From Flavobacteriales bacterium (GTDB lineage Bacteria; Bacteroidota; Bacteroidia; Flavobacteriales_D; Sanyastnellaceae): 45,484 nt of DNA. The first letter of the stretch is position 1. Each line of letters opens with the position of its first letter. A program made the translations under genes and the position numbers. The DNA is taken from NCBI GenBank assembly GCA_015665315.1, contig JADFAK010000179.1, positions 1 through 45,484 of the forward strand, read 5' to 3'. Below the pieces are notes generated by a model. That model was not told where the DNA came from. It made no database searches and worked only from the letters and a program-made list of their open reading frames with translations. This document shows, piece by piece, positions 25,900 to 34,449 of the stretch.

Positions 25900-28722
25900 A
25901 TGAAAAGAATTTACGCATTACTTTTTGCGGCTATTCCTTCGTTGATGTTTGGTCAAACCTTTACCAACGCTACGAATGAGTTGCCTGACACGTATAACAG
26001 CGGAGGCTGTGTTGGTGTAACCGACATGGATCAAGACGGTTATGACGACATCATTATCTTAGATGGTAGTAACAACCTAAAAATTGTCTACCAAGATGCA
26101 ATGGGCAACTTTAGCGAGGCCATGTACGGTATGGTCTCTGGAAACAGCCAGTGGGGTATGGCCATTGGTGATCTTGATAACAACGGTCACAACGATGTTT
26201 TTTGTGGTGGTTCATATGATGGTGTTCACGTGGTGAGTATTACCAATGAAGGCAACTATAACTCAAATGACTTGGATGAAGGGAACATGTTCATGCAAGG
26301 ATGCAATATTGCCGACATCAACAACGATGGTTGGTTGGATGCCTTTGCATGTCACGATGATGCAGAAAGCCGCATTTGGGGAAACAACGGTTCTGGAAGC
26401 CTAGTACCTCAAAATGATTGGATTGACATGGCGAGTACGCCGATTACCGATAATTCTGGTAATTATGGTTCTGTTTGGACCGATTTCGACAGAGATGGTG
26501 ATCTAGATTTGTTTATCGCCAAGTGCCGACAATTTGTGAGCGACCCGTACGATGCACGGAGAATTAATACCTTATGGGTGAATGATGGAGATAACAACTA
26601 CTCTGATCATGCTCTAGAAAGAGGATTGGTTCTTTATGAGCAATCTTGGACTTCCGATTTTGCCGACATTGACAACGATGGTGATTTTGATTGTTTGATT
26701 ACAAACCACAGTACTACCATGACTCTGTTGGAAAATGACGGAATGGGCTACTTCACCGATATCACTGCTGGAAGTGGATTGGAGATCGACAACTTCTTCC
26801 TTCAGGCGAAATTTGCCGATTTTGACAACGATGGGTTTGTTGATCTTGTTTATGCTGGTGGTAGCGAAGGATTTCTTCACAACAACGGTGATCAAACATT
26901 TACGTGGATGGATGATGTGTTTCCATATTCAGGAGACGAATTGCACTCACTTGCTATTGGTGACTTGAATCATGACGGTCAGCTCGACCTGTATGGAAGC
27001 TACGGGGATGGTTATGTTAGCGCCGATTACGATCACGATGATGCATTGTGGTTGAACAATGGAAACTCGAACAACTGGATTACTTTCCAACTTGAAGGAA
27101 CTGAGTCTAATATCAATGCCATTGGTGCAAAGGTTATCATCTACGGAGATTTCGGAACACAAATTCGCGAAGTAAGAGCAGGTGAAAGCTATGGTATCGT
27201 AAATACCTTCAACTGCCACTTCGGCCTTGGTGATGCGACAATTGATTATGCAGTTGTAGAATGGCCTTCAGGTCAAATGACATTGCTTGAAAATCCAGAC
27301 GTGAATGAATTCGTTCAAGTTGTGGAAGGAGCTTGTACTGCTGAGGAAGGAACTATTTCTGCCTCTGGGTCAATCGCTCTTTGTGATGGAGAAACTGTTG
27401 ATTTGTCAGTAGACGATGAGTCGCTTTCTTGGGTTTGGTCAAATGGCGAAACTGGAAGTACTATAAACGTGAGCGAAGAAGGAGCATACCACGCCGTTGT
27501 TTGGGGTGAAAATGGCTGTCCTTCTTTCACGAATACAATTTTTGTTAGCTACTATGAGCCTGTTGCTCCTACAGTAAGCGTTACAGGAGATCTTGAATTC
27601 TGTGAAGGTGGTTCTGTTCAGTTGATTAGTTCCGACGGTATGTCATGGGATTGGTCAAATGGTGAAGACACGCAAGCCATCACCGTAACTGAATCAGGTA
27701 TTTATTCAGTTGAAGTTCAAGGTGAGTGTGATGCACCACTTTCTTCGGAAGAAATTGAAGTTGTTGCACTGACTACTCCAGGAACACCAGTGGTAACCGA
27801 TATCGTCTTAGACGTGGCCGGAAGCGCTGAATTTACTGGTGCAAGTGAAAACCTTCGCTGGTACGAAACTGAAACCGCCGAGACGCCTTTGGCAGAAGGA
27901 ATGACTTTCACGACTCCATGGATCGATGTTACGACTACTTATTGGGTTGAAGATGTCATGTATCATGGTGGTGAAGAAGGAAATGGTGGTCTAGAGACAA
28001 ATGCCGATGGCCAGCATCACTTCAACAGTGGATTCTACCTCACTTTTGATGCACATGAAGACCTTATCATTGAGTCGGTGAAGATATTCGCCAACGGAAC
28101 GGCAGATCGAGAAATCGCTGTTGTAGATGCGTTTGGTGGTGTTGTCTCTTCTGGAGTATTTAACGTTGCCGATGGTGAAAGCGTTGTTGAACTGAATCTA
28201 TCAGTTCCTGCAGGTGAAGGCTATGGACTGCGTTCTATGGACGACGATCCTCAAATGTGGAGAGATTCTCAGCCTGATTCAAATATGGACTACCCATTTG
28301 CTGTGGGTGATCTTGCTGATATCACTGGAACAAATGTTACAGGCGATAACTGGGACAATTACTACTACTTCTTTTACGATTGGACAGTTTCAACTCCAAT
28401 TACTGAATGCGTCAGTGACCGTGTAGAAGTAATGGCTACGGTTGTTGGAGTAGAGGAAATCGAAGAACTTGCTTCTTTGGATATGTATCCAAATCCTGCA
28501 AATGATCAGTTGACTCTTGCATTCAACTTGGTTCAATCAGCTTCGATTCAAATCAATATGTACGATCAAGTTGGTAAACTTGTTGTTAGCGAAAACTTAG
28601 CTCAACAAGGAATCGGTACTTTGAATCAGATCCTTGATCTAGAAAATGTTGAAGCAGGCGTTTATCACATGCAAGTTGTGGTGAACGGAAAGTCTGTTTC
28701 TGAAAAGGTGATCGTTCGATAA
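25900..28722 (+). CDS. Secreted FG-GAP/VCBS and ASPIC-UnbV protein with T9SS sorting domain
   Basis: The 940-residue product is a tandem paralogue of the preceding gene. Signal peptide (MKRIYALLFAAIPSLMFGQ), seven FG-GAP repeats, ASPIC/UnbV domain and the two Ig-like segments align almost without gaps, and long blocks are identical in protein (for example GDFGTQIREVRAGESYGIVN) while third codon positions differ widely. The copies part after the shared RVEVMA-x-VV: this one continues with VGVEEIEELASLDMYPNPANDQ, a type A sorting domain of about 90 residues. It should be exported by T9SS to the cell surface. The binding target is unknown. Transcription stops at a strong terminator 22 nt past the stop codon. 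Confidence 0.92.
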   Translation: MKRIYALLFAAIPSLMFGQTFTNATNELPDTYNSGGCVGVTDMDQDGYDDIIILDGSNNLKIVYQDAMGNFSEAMYGMVSGNSQWGMAIGDLDNNGHNDVFCGGSYDGVHVVSITNEGNYNSNDLDEGNMFMQGCNIADINNDGWLDAFACHDDAESRIWGNNGSGSLVPQNDWIDMASTPITDNSGNYGSVWTDFDRDGDLDLFIAKCRQFVSDPYDARRINTLWVNDGDNNYSDHALERGLVLYEQSWTSDFADIDNDGDFDCLITNHSTTMTLLENDGMGYFTDITAGSGLEIDNFFLQAKFADFDNDGFVDLVYAGGSEGFLHNNGDQTFTWMDDVFPYSGDELHSLAIGDLNHDGQLDLYGSYGDGYVSADYDHDDALWLNNGNSNNWITFQLEGTESNINAIGAKVIIYGDFGTQIREVRAGESYGIVNTFNCHFGLGDATIDYAVVEWPSGQMTLLENPDVNEFVQVVEGACTAEEGTISASGSIALCDGETVDLSVDDESLSWVWSNGETGSTINVSEEGAYHAVVWGENGCPSFTNTIFVSYYEPVAPTVSVTGDLEFCEGGSVQLISSDGMSWDWSNGEDTQAITVTESGIYSVEVQGECDAPLSSEEIEVVALTTPGTPVVTDIVLDVAGSAEFTGASENLRWYETETAETPLAEGMTFTTPWIDVTTTYWVEDVMYHGGEEGNGGLETNADGQHHFNSGFYLTFDAHEDLIIESVKIFANGTADREIAVVDAFGGVVSSGVFNVADGESVVELNLSVPAGEGYGLRSMDDDPQMWRDSQPDSNMDYPFAVGDLADITGTNVTGDNWDNYYYFFYDWTVSTPITECVSDRVEVMATVVGVEEIEELASLDMYPNPANDQLTLAFNLVQSASIQINMYDQVGKLVVSENLAQQGIGTLNQILDLENVEAGVYHMQVVVNGKSVSEKVIVR

Positions 28723-28744
28723 GAAGATCTCGTACAATACTAAG

Positions 28745-28778
28745 AAGGCCGCTCTATTCGTTTTAGAGCGGCCTTTTT
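28745..28778 (+). terminator. Intrinsic terminator after FG-GAP copy 2
   Basis: AAGGCCGCTCT (28745-28755) and AGAGCGGCCTT (28765-28775) form a perfect 11-bp stem with a 9-nt loop, followed by TTT. Confidence 0.92.
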
Positions 28779-28790
28779 CTTGTCCTTTAA

Positions 28791-28823
28791 TTGCGACTCC
28801 ACTTAAATCAACGACTATCTTTG
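28791..28823 (+). promoter_or_regulatory. Promoter of truA; predicts a leaderless mRNA
   Basis: TTG (28791-28793), 22 nt and TATCTTTG (28816-28823) match the Bacteroidota pattern. The box ends 4 nt before the GTG start at 28828. Confidence 0.65.
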
Positions 28824-28827
28824 CCTC

Positions 28828-29565
28828 GTGAGAGTGTTTTTGGAAATAGCATATGACGGGACAGATTTCAGCGGCTGGCAAATTCAGAACAATGCCGTAA
28901 CCGTCCAGGGAGAGGTGAATGATGCGCTTTTTACCCTATTGCGAACGCCCATCGAAACACTCGGCTGCGGTCGTACCGATGCCGGCGTGCACGCCTCCCA
29001 GTTTTTCCTCCATTTTGATCTCGAGAAGCTCGAGTGGTCATTCCAAGACTTTGTATTCAAACTAAACGGGATTCTTCCCAAATCAATTGTCGCCATTCGG
29101 GCGCTGGAAGTACCAAAAGATGCCCACGCACGATTCGATGCCACGGCAAGAAGTTATTCCTACTATACCCATCGCTCAAAGAACCCATTCAAATGGCAAT
29201 ACTCGGCCATGGTTCGGTTCGACCTCGATGTTGAATTGATGAATACAGCCGCCAAGCTCCTTCTAAAAGAAACCGATTTCGCAACTTTCTGTAAGGTGGG
29301 CAGTGATATAAAAACGACCAATTGCGATGTGCGTAGTGCACAGTGGGTTGTGGAAGAAGGCGGACTAAGATTCGACATCACAGCCGATCGATTTTTACGG
29401 AATATGGTGAGGGCTATTGTCGGCACGATGATAGACTTAGGAAGAGGCTATATCGACCTGTCCCAGTTCGAAGAAATCCTGAAATCAAAATCCCGATCGA
29501 AGGCAAGTGCTTCGGCCGAAGGGTGCGGACTTTTTTTAACGAAAGTTGAGTATCCGTTTTTGTAG
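28828..29565 (+). CDS. truA: tRNA pseudouridine(38-40) synthase TruA
   Basis: The 245-residue product shows the TruA signature at the N-terminus (FLEIAYDGTDFSGWQIQ) and the catalytic motif GCGRTDAGVHA with Asp51. Later family motifs include HARFDATARSYSYYTH and FLRNMVRAIVGTMIDLGRG. TruA isomerises uridines 38-40 in the anticodon arm of many tRNAs. The start is GTG; the -7 box ends only 4 nt before it, so no longer start is possible from that promoter. A second GTG at 28834 is possible but would lose the first beta-strand residues. The ABC exporter gene follows 25 nt after the stop. Confidence 0.96.
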   Translation: MRVFLEIAYDGTDFSGWQIQNNAVTVQGEVNDALFTLLRTPIETLGCGRTDAGVHASQFFLHFDLEKLEWSFQDFVFKLNGILPKSIVAIRALEVPKDAHARFDATARSYSYYTHRSKNPFKWQYSAMVRFDLDVELMNTAAKLLLKETDFATFCKVGSDIKTTNCDVRSAQWVVEEGGLRFDITADRFLRNMVRAIVGTMIDLGRGYIDLSQFEEILKSKSRSKASASAEGCGLFLTKVEYPFL

Positions 29566-29590
29566 TTTTGCCCCGCACTAAGCATTCATT

Positions 29591-31363
29591 TTGAGCGATC
29601 CCAAGAAAAAGACTTTTAATCTAGGTGTTCTCCGCAGAGTTCTCGCGAGAGTAGGCCCCTATAAAGCCCGCTTTAGGCTTACAGGCTTCGTGGTTATCGT
29701 CCTAGCTTTGCTCGCTCCAATTCGCCCCTACCTGATTCAAATCGCAATCGACGATAAAATGAAAGCAGGCGATCATCATGGTCTGCTTATGATCTTACTC
29801 TCCGTCGTCGGAATCATTATTGTCGAGGCCTTGTTGCAGTTTTTTCAGACCTATATGGCCAATTGGGTCGCCCAGTCCGTGACGCTTGATATGAGATCTC
29901 AGCTCTACGAGCATGTCGTCAAGTTTAAACTCAGGTATTTCGATAAAACGCCTGTAGGAGCTCTGGTGACGAGATTGGTTTCGGATATTGATGGTATCGC
30001 TCGGGTGTTCTCTGATGGGGTGCTTACAATCACTGGAGACCTTCTCAGACTTGTCGTGGTTATCGTCTACATGTTTTATGTCAATTGGCTTCTGGCATTG
30101 CTAGTGCTCATCCCTGTGCCTATTTTAATATGGGCGACAAAAGCATTCCAAAAGGCCATGAAATCAGCCTTCGTAGATGTGAGGAATCAGGTGTCCAAAA
30201 TGAATGTCTTCGTACAAGAGCATGTCACAGGCATGGCCATTGTCCAAATCTTCAACAGAGAGAAACGAGAAAAAGACAAATTTCAAGTCTTGAACAAACA
30301 GCACATGAAGGCGCATATTCGCACAGTATGGGCCTTTTCAATCTTCTTCCCCGTTGTCGAACTTCTCTCAGCCTTATCTGTGGCTATCCTACTATGGCTT
30401 GGTATCAAAGAGGTTGTGGACGGTGAATTCACTTTGGGGGTACTCTTGGCCTTTATTCTTTACGTTTTCATGATTTACCGACCAATTCGTCAATTGGCCG
30501 ATAGATTCACCACGCTGCAAGAGGGAATGGTCAATGCCGAACGTGTGTTTAAAGTATTCGATACAGAAGCTTCTATTCAAGACACTGGAACCTTGGATCC
30601 AGGCAAACTCAACGGCGATATCATTCTGAAAAACGTGTGGTTCGCCTACGATGATCAGTTGGTCGACAAGTCTGAAAAAGGATGGATTCTAAAAGACATC
30701 AATTTGGAGGTGAAGGCTGGTCAGACTATCGCTTTTGTTGGAGCAACTGGAGCCGGTAAATCTTCTATTATCAATCTAATTAGTCGTTTTTACGAGTTCC
30801 AACATGGGAGTATTTCGTTGGATGGTGTAGACGTGAAGTCGATGTCCCTGGAATCGGTTAGACGGGAGGTGGCGGTTGTGCTTCAAGATGTATTCCTTTT
30901 CTCTGATTCCATTTACAAGAATGTTACGTTACATGATCCAACTATCAGCAAGGAACAGGTGATCGAAGCTGCCAAAGCTGTGGGAGCGCATGATTTCATC
31001 AAACTGCTGCCAAAACAATACGACTACGACGTGCGTGAAAGAGGAGGGATGCTCTCGGCCGGACAAAGGCAATTGCTGGCCTTCATACGCGCCTATGTCT
31101 ACAATCCGTCGATTCTAGTTCTCGATGAGGCTACGTCTTCGGTCGATTCAGAATCAGAAGAATTGATTCAAACGGCCATCAACAAACTCACAAAAGGACG
31201 AACGTCAATCGTAATTGCCCATCGATTGAGCACTATTCAAGAAGCCGATATGATCGTCGTACTCGATAAAGGAGAAATTGTAGAGCGCGGAACACATACC
31301 GAGCTTCTCGCCAAAGGAGGCAACTACAAGCGTCTGTTCGAATTGCAGTTTCAAGAAGCATAG
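29591..31363 (+). CDS. ABC exporter (fused permease-ATPase), MsbA/multidrug type
   Basis: The 590-residue product has six predicted membrane helices in residues 20-330 and an ATPase domain after about 345. Walker A is GATGAGKSS, the signature is LSAGQRQ (in place of LSGGQ), Walker B is ILVLDEATSSVD, and the switch His is in IAHRLSTIQEADMIVV. Such homodimers or heterodimers export lipids or drugs; the LSAGQ variant is common in Bacteroidota copies. The start is a TTG at 29591 (MSDPKKKTF), with no in-frame ATG before the first helix. A box TAGTTTTG (29563-29570) overlaps the truA stop codon and could give it its own promoter. Confidence 0.92.
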   Translation: MSDPKKKTFNLGVLRRVLARVGPYKARFRLTGFVVIVLALLAPIRPYLIQIAIDDKMKAGDHHGLLMILLSVVGIIIVEALLQFFQTYMANWVAQSVTLDMRSQLYEHVVKFKLRYFDKTPVGALVTRLVSDIDGIARVFSDGVLTITGDLLRLVVVIVYMFYVNWLLALLVLIPVPILIWATKAFQKAMKSAFVDVRNQVSKMNVFVQEHVTGMAIVQIFNREKREKDKFQVLNKQHMKAHIRTVWAFSIFFPVVELLSALSVAILLWLGIKEVVDGEFTLGVLLAFILYVFMIYRPIRQLADRFTTLQEGMVNAERVFKVFDTEASIQDTGTLDPGKLNGDIILKNVWFAYDDQLVDKSEKGWILKDINLEVKAGQTIAFVGATGAGKSSIINLISRFYEFQHGSISLDGVDVKSMSLESVRREVAVVLQDVFLFSDSIYKNVTLHDPTISKEQVIEAAKAVGAHDFIKLLPKQYDYDVRERGGMLSAGQRQLLAFIRAYVYNPSILVLDEATSSVDSESEELIQTAINKLTKGRTSIVIAHRLSTIQEADMIVVLDKGEIVERGTHTELLAKGGNYKRLFELQFQEA

Positions 31364-31401
31364 CTAGTCGTGATAGCGAAAGGAGATCCGAATGACTAGC
31401 T
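31362..31401. repeat. Inverted repeat overlapping the ABC exporter stop codon
   Basis: AGCTAGTC (31362-31369, containing the end of the TAG stop) pairs with GACTAGCT (31394-31401) around a 24-nt loop. No U-run follows. It may be a weak stop or mRNA end structure. Confidence 0.4.
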
Positions 31402-31438
31402 GCGTTTATTCTACCAATGATTTTTGCATTTTTGTCCT

Positions 31439-31864
31439 ATGACTGAAAAAGAACTCGCCACAGCGGTGGTAGATTTGATGTACAACAATGATCCGTTTAG
31501 TCAATGGCTCGGAATTGAACGTTTGCTAGATGCTCCAGGTGATTCTCGATTGAGAATGACGGTGTCCAAAGAGATGCTCAACGGCTTTGCTATAGCGCAT
31601 GGGGGAATCACGTATTCGCTGGCCGACAGCGCGCTGGCATTCGCGTCAAATAGCCATGGAAGAAAATCGGTATCCGTAGAAACATCGATTTCCCATATCC
31701 AACCCGTATTCGAAGGGGATGTCCTCACGACCTTCGTCACTGAAGTGAGTTTGAATCACAAAATCGGAATCTACCACATTGTAGTTAAAAATCAACATGA
31801 AGTTGAGGTGGCCCACTTTAAAGGAACAGTTTATAGGAAGAGTGAAATGTGGATCACGGGCTAA
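31439..31864 (+). CDS. paaI: Hydroxyphenylacetyl-CoA thioesterase PaaI
   Basis: The 141-residue hot-dog protein contains the PaaI-type motif FAIAHGGITYSLADSALAFASN, with the conserved His-Gly-Gly and the Asp of LADSALAFA, followed by VSVETSISHIQPV. PaaI hydrolyses ring-hydroxylated phenylacetyl-CoA esters and releases CoA when the phenylacetate pathway stalls. The assignment is backed by paaD-C-B-A and paaE 2-6 kb downstream. An in-frame ATG at 31424 is rejected because a CATTTTTG box (31427-31434) lies between it and the ATG at 31439. It ends 7 nt before the convergent hipA gene. Confidence 0.88.
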   Translation: MTEKELATAVVDLMYNNDPFSQWLGIERLLDAPGDSRLRMTVSKEMLNGFAIAHGGITYSLADSALAFASNSHGRKSVSVETSISHIQPVFEGDVLTTFVTEVSLNHKIGIYHIVVKNQHEVEVAHFKGTVYRKSEMWITG

Positions 31865-31871
31865 CTGAATG

Positions 31872-33146
31872 CTAGTCATTGGCTTCGGTGAATGCAGGTG
31901 CTTTAAGCTCTTGTTCGGCTCGGGATATTCCATATTCCGAAGCCACTTTTCTCCAGTCCTGAACCGCATTTTTCACCTCAGATATAATCTCATTCGCTCG
32001 GTTTAATTTTAATCGAAAATATTCATGGACATCTAGCGCAAGTTCGAGATCAAGTGAGTTGTCATGATCCGAAATATTTAATTTCAAACCAGTCCCAGTT
32101 TCAACAGGGTTGATGTCATAAGCGGGGGAGATTGTCCATCCTTGATCGGAAAGCAAGAATCCATGGTTACGTAAGTGATCATCTGTGTTTTTAACGCAAA
32201 TACTGAATACAATTCTCCGCCAAAGTTCTTCTAGATTGGCTTCAATATTTGCTCCGTGGTTCTGAATGAATTCTACGAGTTCTAAATAACTAGCTCCGTC
32301 AGAATAATCTTGACCATCAGAGTAACCAAGCATTGTCATAGCTGAAGCAAAGTGTATTCTGCTGTCATCTGAGGCTCGATCAAATCTCCTGGTTAGAAAA
32401 GTATGATGATCTGTGGTGAATTTTTGTGCTTTGGATTGAGACATAGTTAGCCCCGCAGCAATGGCCAGTTCGTAAGTGACCATTTCCCATCCACCTGTAT
32501 CCGTATGATCATTTAAACTTGGGAATTTCGCTATCCACAAGTGGCCATCATTGTCGACGACACTTGCCTTGGGCCGCGCTCCGCCTAATGAAGCTCCGGG
32601 AGCAATTAGCATACTTAACCAATTTAAATAGTCTGGATCATCAACTATATTGTCCTCTTCTAAGCGTAGGCTGATTTGTTCTAGTTCTCTCAAAGAGGCC
32701 CATGGCGGACATGCCATTTCAATATTGTCATCAAGGAATGGACCATCCTCGATTTTGAAACGTAAAGCTCCCATTCGATGTCCGTCAAAAACTTCAAGGA
32801 GATAGTCAGTTTCAAATAAATTGCGCTCCTTTCTACTATCGCGACGTGCCCTCGCTGCCTCACGTCTTCGCATTAAAATTCGTCCCCATCGATCTGGAGA
32901 GGAGTCCAGGAAAATGCCAAAATTACCGCTGTCATTATCTGGGTAATGCAGACCGGAGAATAGTTGGAGATTGGGATCTAATAGATGAAAGGTTCCATTT
33001 TTAAGCCAATCTGTGCTGTACTCAAACGAAAATATTTCTTTTCCCTTGATTCTATCGGATTGTAAAACACCCATTAAGATTGGATGCACCATTCCTTGCC
33101 AGTGTGCAAACACGCTAATGGATCTTTTGTCGACTTTCCGTGACAT
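31872..33146 (-). CDS. hipA: Type II toxin, HipA serine/threonine kinase
   Basis: The 424-residue product is full length for HipA (E. coli about 440). Visible are the autophosphorylation loop GASLGGARPK with Ser186, the ATP-binding Lys207 (WIAKFPS), the catalytic loop NTDDHLRNHGF with Asp322 and Asn327, and the metal-binding PAYDINP with Asp344. HipA phosphorylates aminoacyl-tRNA synthetases such as GltX, stopping translation and causing persistence; its own phosphorylation at the loop Ser switches it off. The ATG shares one base with the hipB stop (TAATG), so the genes are coupled. It sits between paaI and paaD, an unusual place, and this stretch looks more AT-rich than the paa genes. Confidence 0.94.
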   Translation of the reverse strand: MSRKVDKRSISVFAHWQGMVHPILMGVLQSDRIKGKEIFSFEYSTDWLKNGTFHLLDPNLQLFSGLHYPDNDSGNFGIFLDSSPDRWGRILMRRREAARARRDSRKERNLFETDYLLEVFDGHRMGALRFKIEDGPFLDDNIEMACPPWASLRELEQISLRLEEDNIVDDPDYLNWLSMLIAPGASLGGARPKASVVDNDGHLWIAKFPSLNDHTDTGGWEMVTYELAIAAGLTMSQSKAQKFTTDHHTFLTRRFDRASDDSRIHFASAMTMLGYSDGQDYSDGASYLELVEFIQNHGANIEANLEELWRRIVFSICVKNTDDHLRNHGFLLSDQGWTISPAYDINPVETGTGLKLNISDHDNSLDLELALDVHEYFRLKLNRANEIISEVKNAVQDWRKVASEYGISRAEQELKAPAFTEAND

Positions 33147-33466
33147 TATACGTTGCTTCTTTTTGGTGCTCGTTCTCTCGTGGTAATTTTCGCATCTTGA
33201 AGCTTTCTACCCAACTCATCATCCTTAGCGACCAACAGGAAATCTTTCTCCAAGCCAAGAACCTGGAGCACCAGCAGGTAGGATCCCATGCTAACTGTAG
33301 GGGATCCTTTTTCAATGGCCGACAAGGTCGGTCTGCTAATATTCGCTCGCTCGGCCACTTGTTCAGCACTTAGTTTTCTTCGTAATCGAGCGAGCTTAAT
33401 GTTGTCGCCCAATTCGTTCAGAATTCGCCTCGTCTTCGGCAACATTATAATCTTCTTCTTTGGCAT
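33146..33466 (-). CDS. hipB: Antitoxin HipB, HTH XRE family
   Basis: The 106-residue product has a Cro/C1-type helix-turn-helix at about residues 18-75 (LARLRRKLSAEQVAERANISRPTLSAIEKGSP, then SMGSYLLVLQVLGL) and a basic disordered tail (KITTRERAPKRSNV). HipB binds operators as a dimer, represses the operon and neutralises HipA. The frame is open up to an ATG-like start at 33487, but that codon lies inside the predicted -7 box, so the ATG at 33466 (MPKKKIIM) is chosen; 33445 is a further option. The inverted repeat over the promoter fits autoregulation. Confidence 0.92.
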   Translation of the reverse strand: MPKKKIIMLPKTRRILNELGDNIKLARLRRKLSAEQVAERANISRPTLSAIEKGSPTVSMGSYLLVLQVLGLEKDFLLVAKDDELGRKLQDAKITTRERAPKRSNV

Positions 33467-33480
33467 AACGTAATATAAGA

Positions 33481-33506
33481 TTTGCAAATATACGAATATT
33501 TGTAAA
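33481..33506 (-). promoter_or_regulatory. hipBA promoter with overlapping operator palindrome
   Basis: CAAATAT (33485-33491) and ATATTTG (33496-33502) form an exact inverted repeat around ACGA. Extending outward, 10 of 11 positions pair (33481-33506). On the minus strand the repeat contains TATATTTG (33492-33485), a full -7 box, so a protein bound there would block transcription. This is the expected arrangement for HipB autorepression. Confidence 0.75.
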
Positions 33507-33942
33507 TTATATCATGTGTTATGGGCGTGAGGTTGAGCGGAAGAAACATAACTTGAATCTTGGTCGATCTATATTCATGACTATCCGTAACATGTCACCA
33601 GAAACCAACGCTGTATAAAGTCGGCTCGTCCTATCCATTTACGTTCCCTCGACCTCCTCAGATCTGCGGGGTAGAATCCCGATAATAAGCAGTTAAGGCG
33701 GCTAATCCAGTTGGTCTAGTGTAGGAAAATGTGTAAAGCGTCATGCGCTAGAAGCTAGCTGTCTGTGAATTTTCTTGACGAGAAACGTTCATTTTTAAGG
33801 ACGCAATCCCATACCTACGGCATGGTGACACTTCCGTTGTTTCATTTTTCTACCGATATATAGTCTAAATGTTAGGAAAAATTCGATCTTCATAGCATGC
33901 GCTGGAAGGATGGTGAATACCTCTAGTACGCACCGAAGCCCC
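33507..33942. other. Gene-free stretch of about 436 bp between hipB and paaD
   Basis: No credible gene is present. One open frame (minus strand 33795-34019) overlaps paaD by 77 nt and has no family features. Part of the stretch (about 33800-33940) gives translations that seem familiar to me from scattered Bacteroidota intergenic regions, so it may be a multicopy repeat, but this is an unverified memory. An AGCTAGCT palindrome lies near 33757. Confidence 0.5.
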
Positions 33943-34437
33943 CTAAATACATTTGAAATAATCAAATGGATCGCCGCAAGCATGGCACTTATACAATGCC
34001 TTGCAAGCCGTACTGCCAAATTCAGAAATGCGGGACGTGTCTTTGGAGTTGCAACGCGGACAAGTAGCGGTGGTGTCCTTGCCCATTAAATCGGCCTTGC
34101 TGATAGAGTGATCAGGGGGAGCAATGCCTGTCTTTCGAAGCTTTTCTTTTGCTTCTTCTGAGAACCAGTCTGTAGTCCATGGCGGATAAAGGACTGTCTT
34201 TACCTTGGTGCCCTTGAATCCATGTGCTTTGAATTGATGAAGAATGTCTTCCTCAATCGTATCCATCGCTGGACAACCACTGTAAGTTGGTGTAATTGTA
34301 ACTTCAAGTCCTGTTGCCGTCTCTTCAACTTTCCGAACGACGCCCATGTCCAAAACACTCAGCACAGGAATTTCTGGATCCCTGACTTTTTCCAGGATCT
34401 CAATATACTTATTGGCTATGTCAGGGGTGTCAGACAC
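33943..34437 (-). CDS. paaD: Phenylacetyl-CoA epoxidase maturation protein PaaD
   Basis: The 164-residue product has an N-terminal MIP18/DUF59 domain (VRDPEIPVLSVLDMGVVRKV, then TYSGCPAMDTIEEDI) and a C-terminal zinc-ribbon-like part with Cys pairs (CPRCNSKDTSRISEFGSTACKALYKCHACGDPFDYFKC). This is the full PaaD layout. PaaD is needed for phenylacetate use in E. coli, apparently for assembling the metal centre of the epoxidase or the Fe-S cluster of PaaE. It follows paaC by 12 nt and is the last gene of the paaABCD operon; beyond it lies the gene-free stretch next to hipB. Confidence 0.95.
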   Translation of the reverse strand: MSDTPDIANKYIEILEKVRDPEIPVLSVLDMGVVRKVEETATGLEVTITPTYSGCPAMDTIEEDILHQFKAHGFKGTKVKTVLYPPWTTDWFSEEAKEKLRKTGIAPPDHSISKADLMGKDTTATCPRCNSKDTSRISEFGSTACKALYKCHACGDPFDYFKCI

Positions 34438-34449
34438 GATTTTAGGCCT

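Noticed and set aside
31362-31401. Terminator between the ABC exporter and paaI
   Set aside because: The 8-bp inverted repeat has a 24-nt loop and no U-run, so it is listed only as a repeat.
33795-34019. 74-residue minus-strand frame overlapping paaD
   Set aside because: It overlaps paaD out of frame, has no recognisable family features and no promoter or leader. Kept only as part of the gene-free block.
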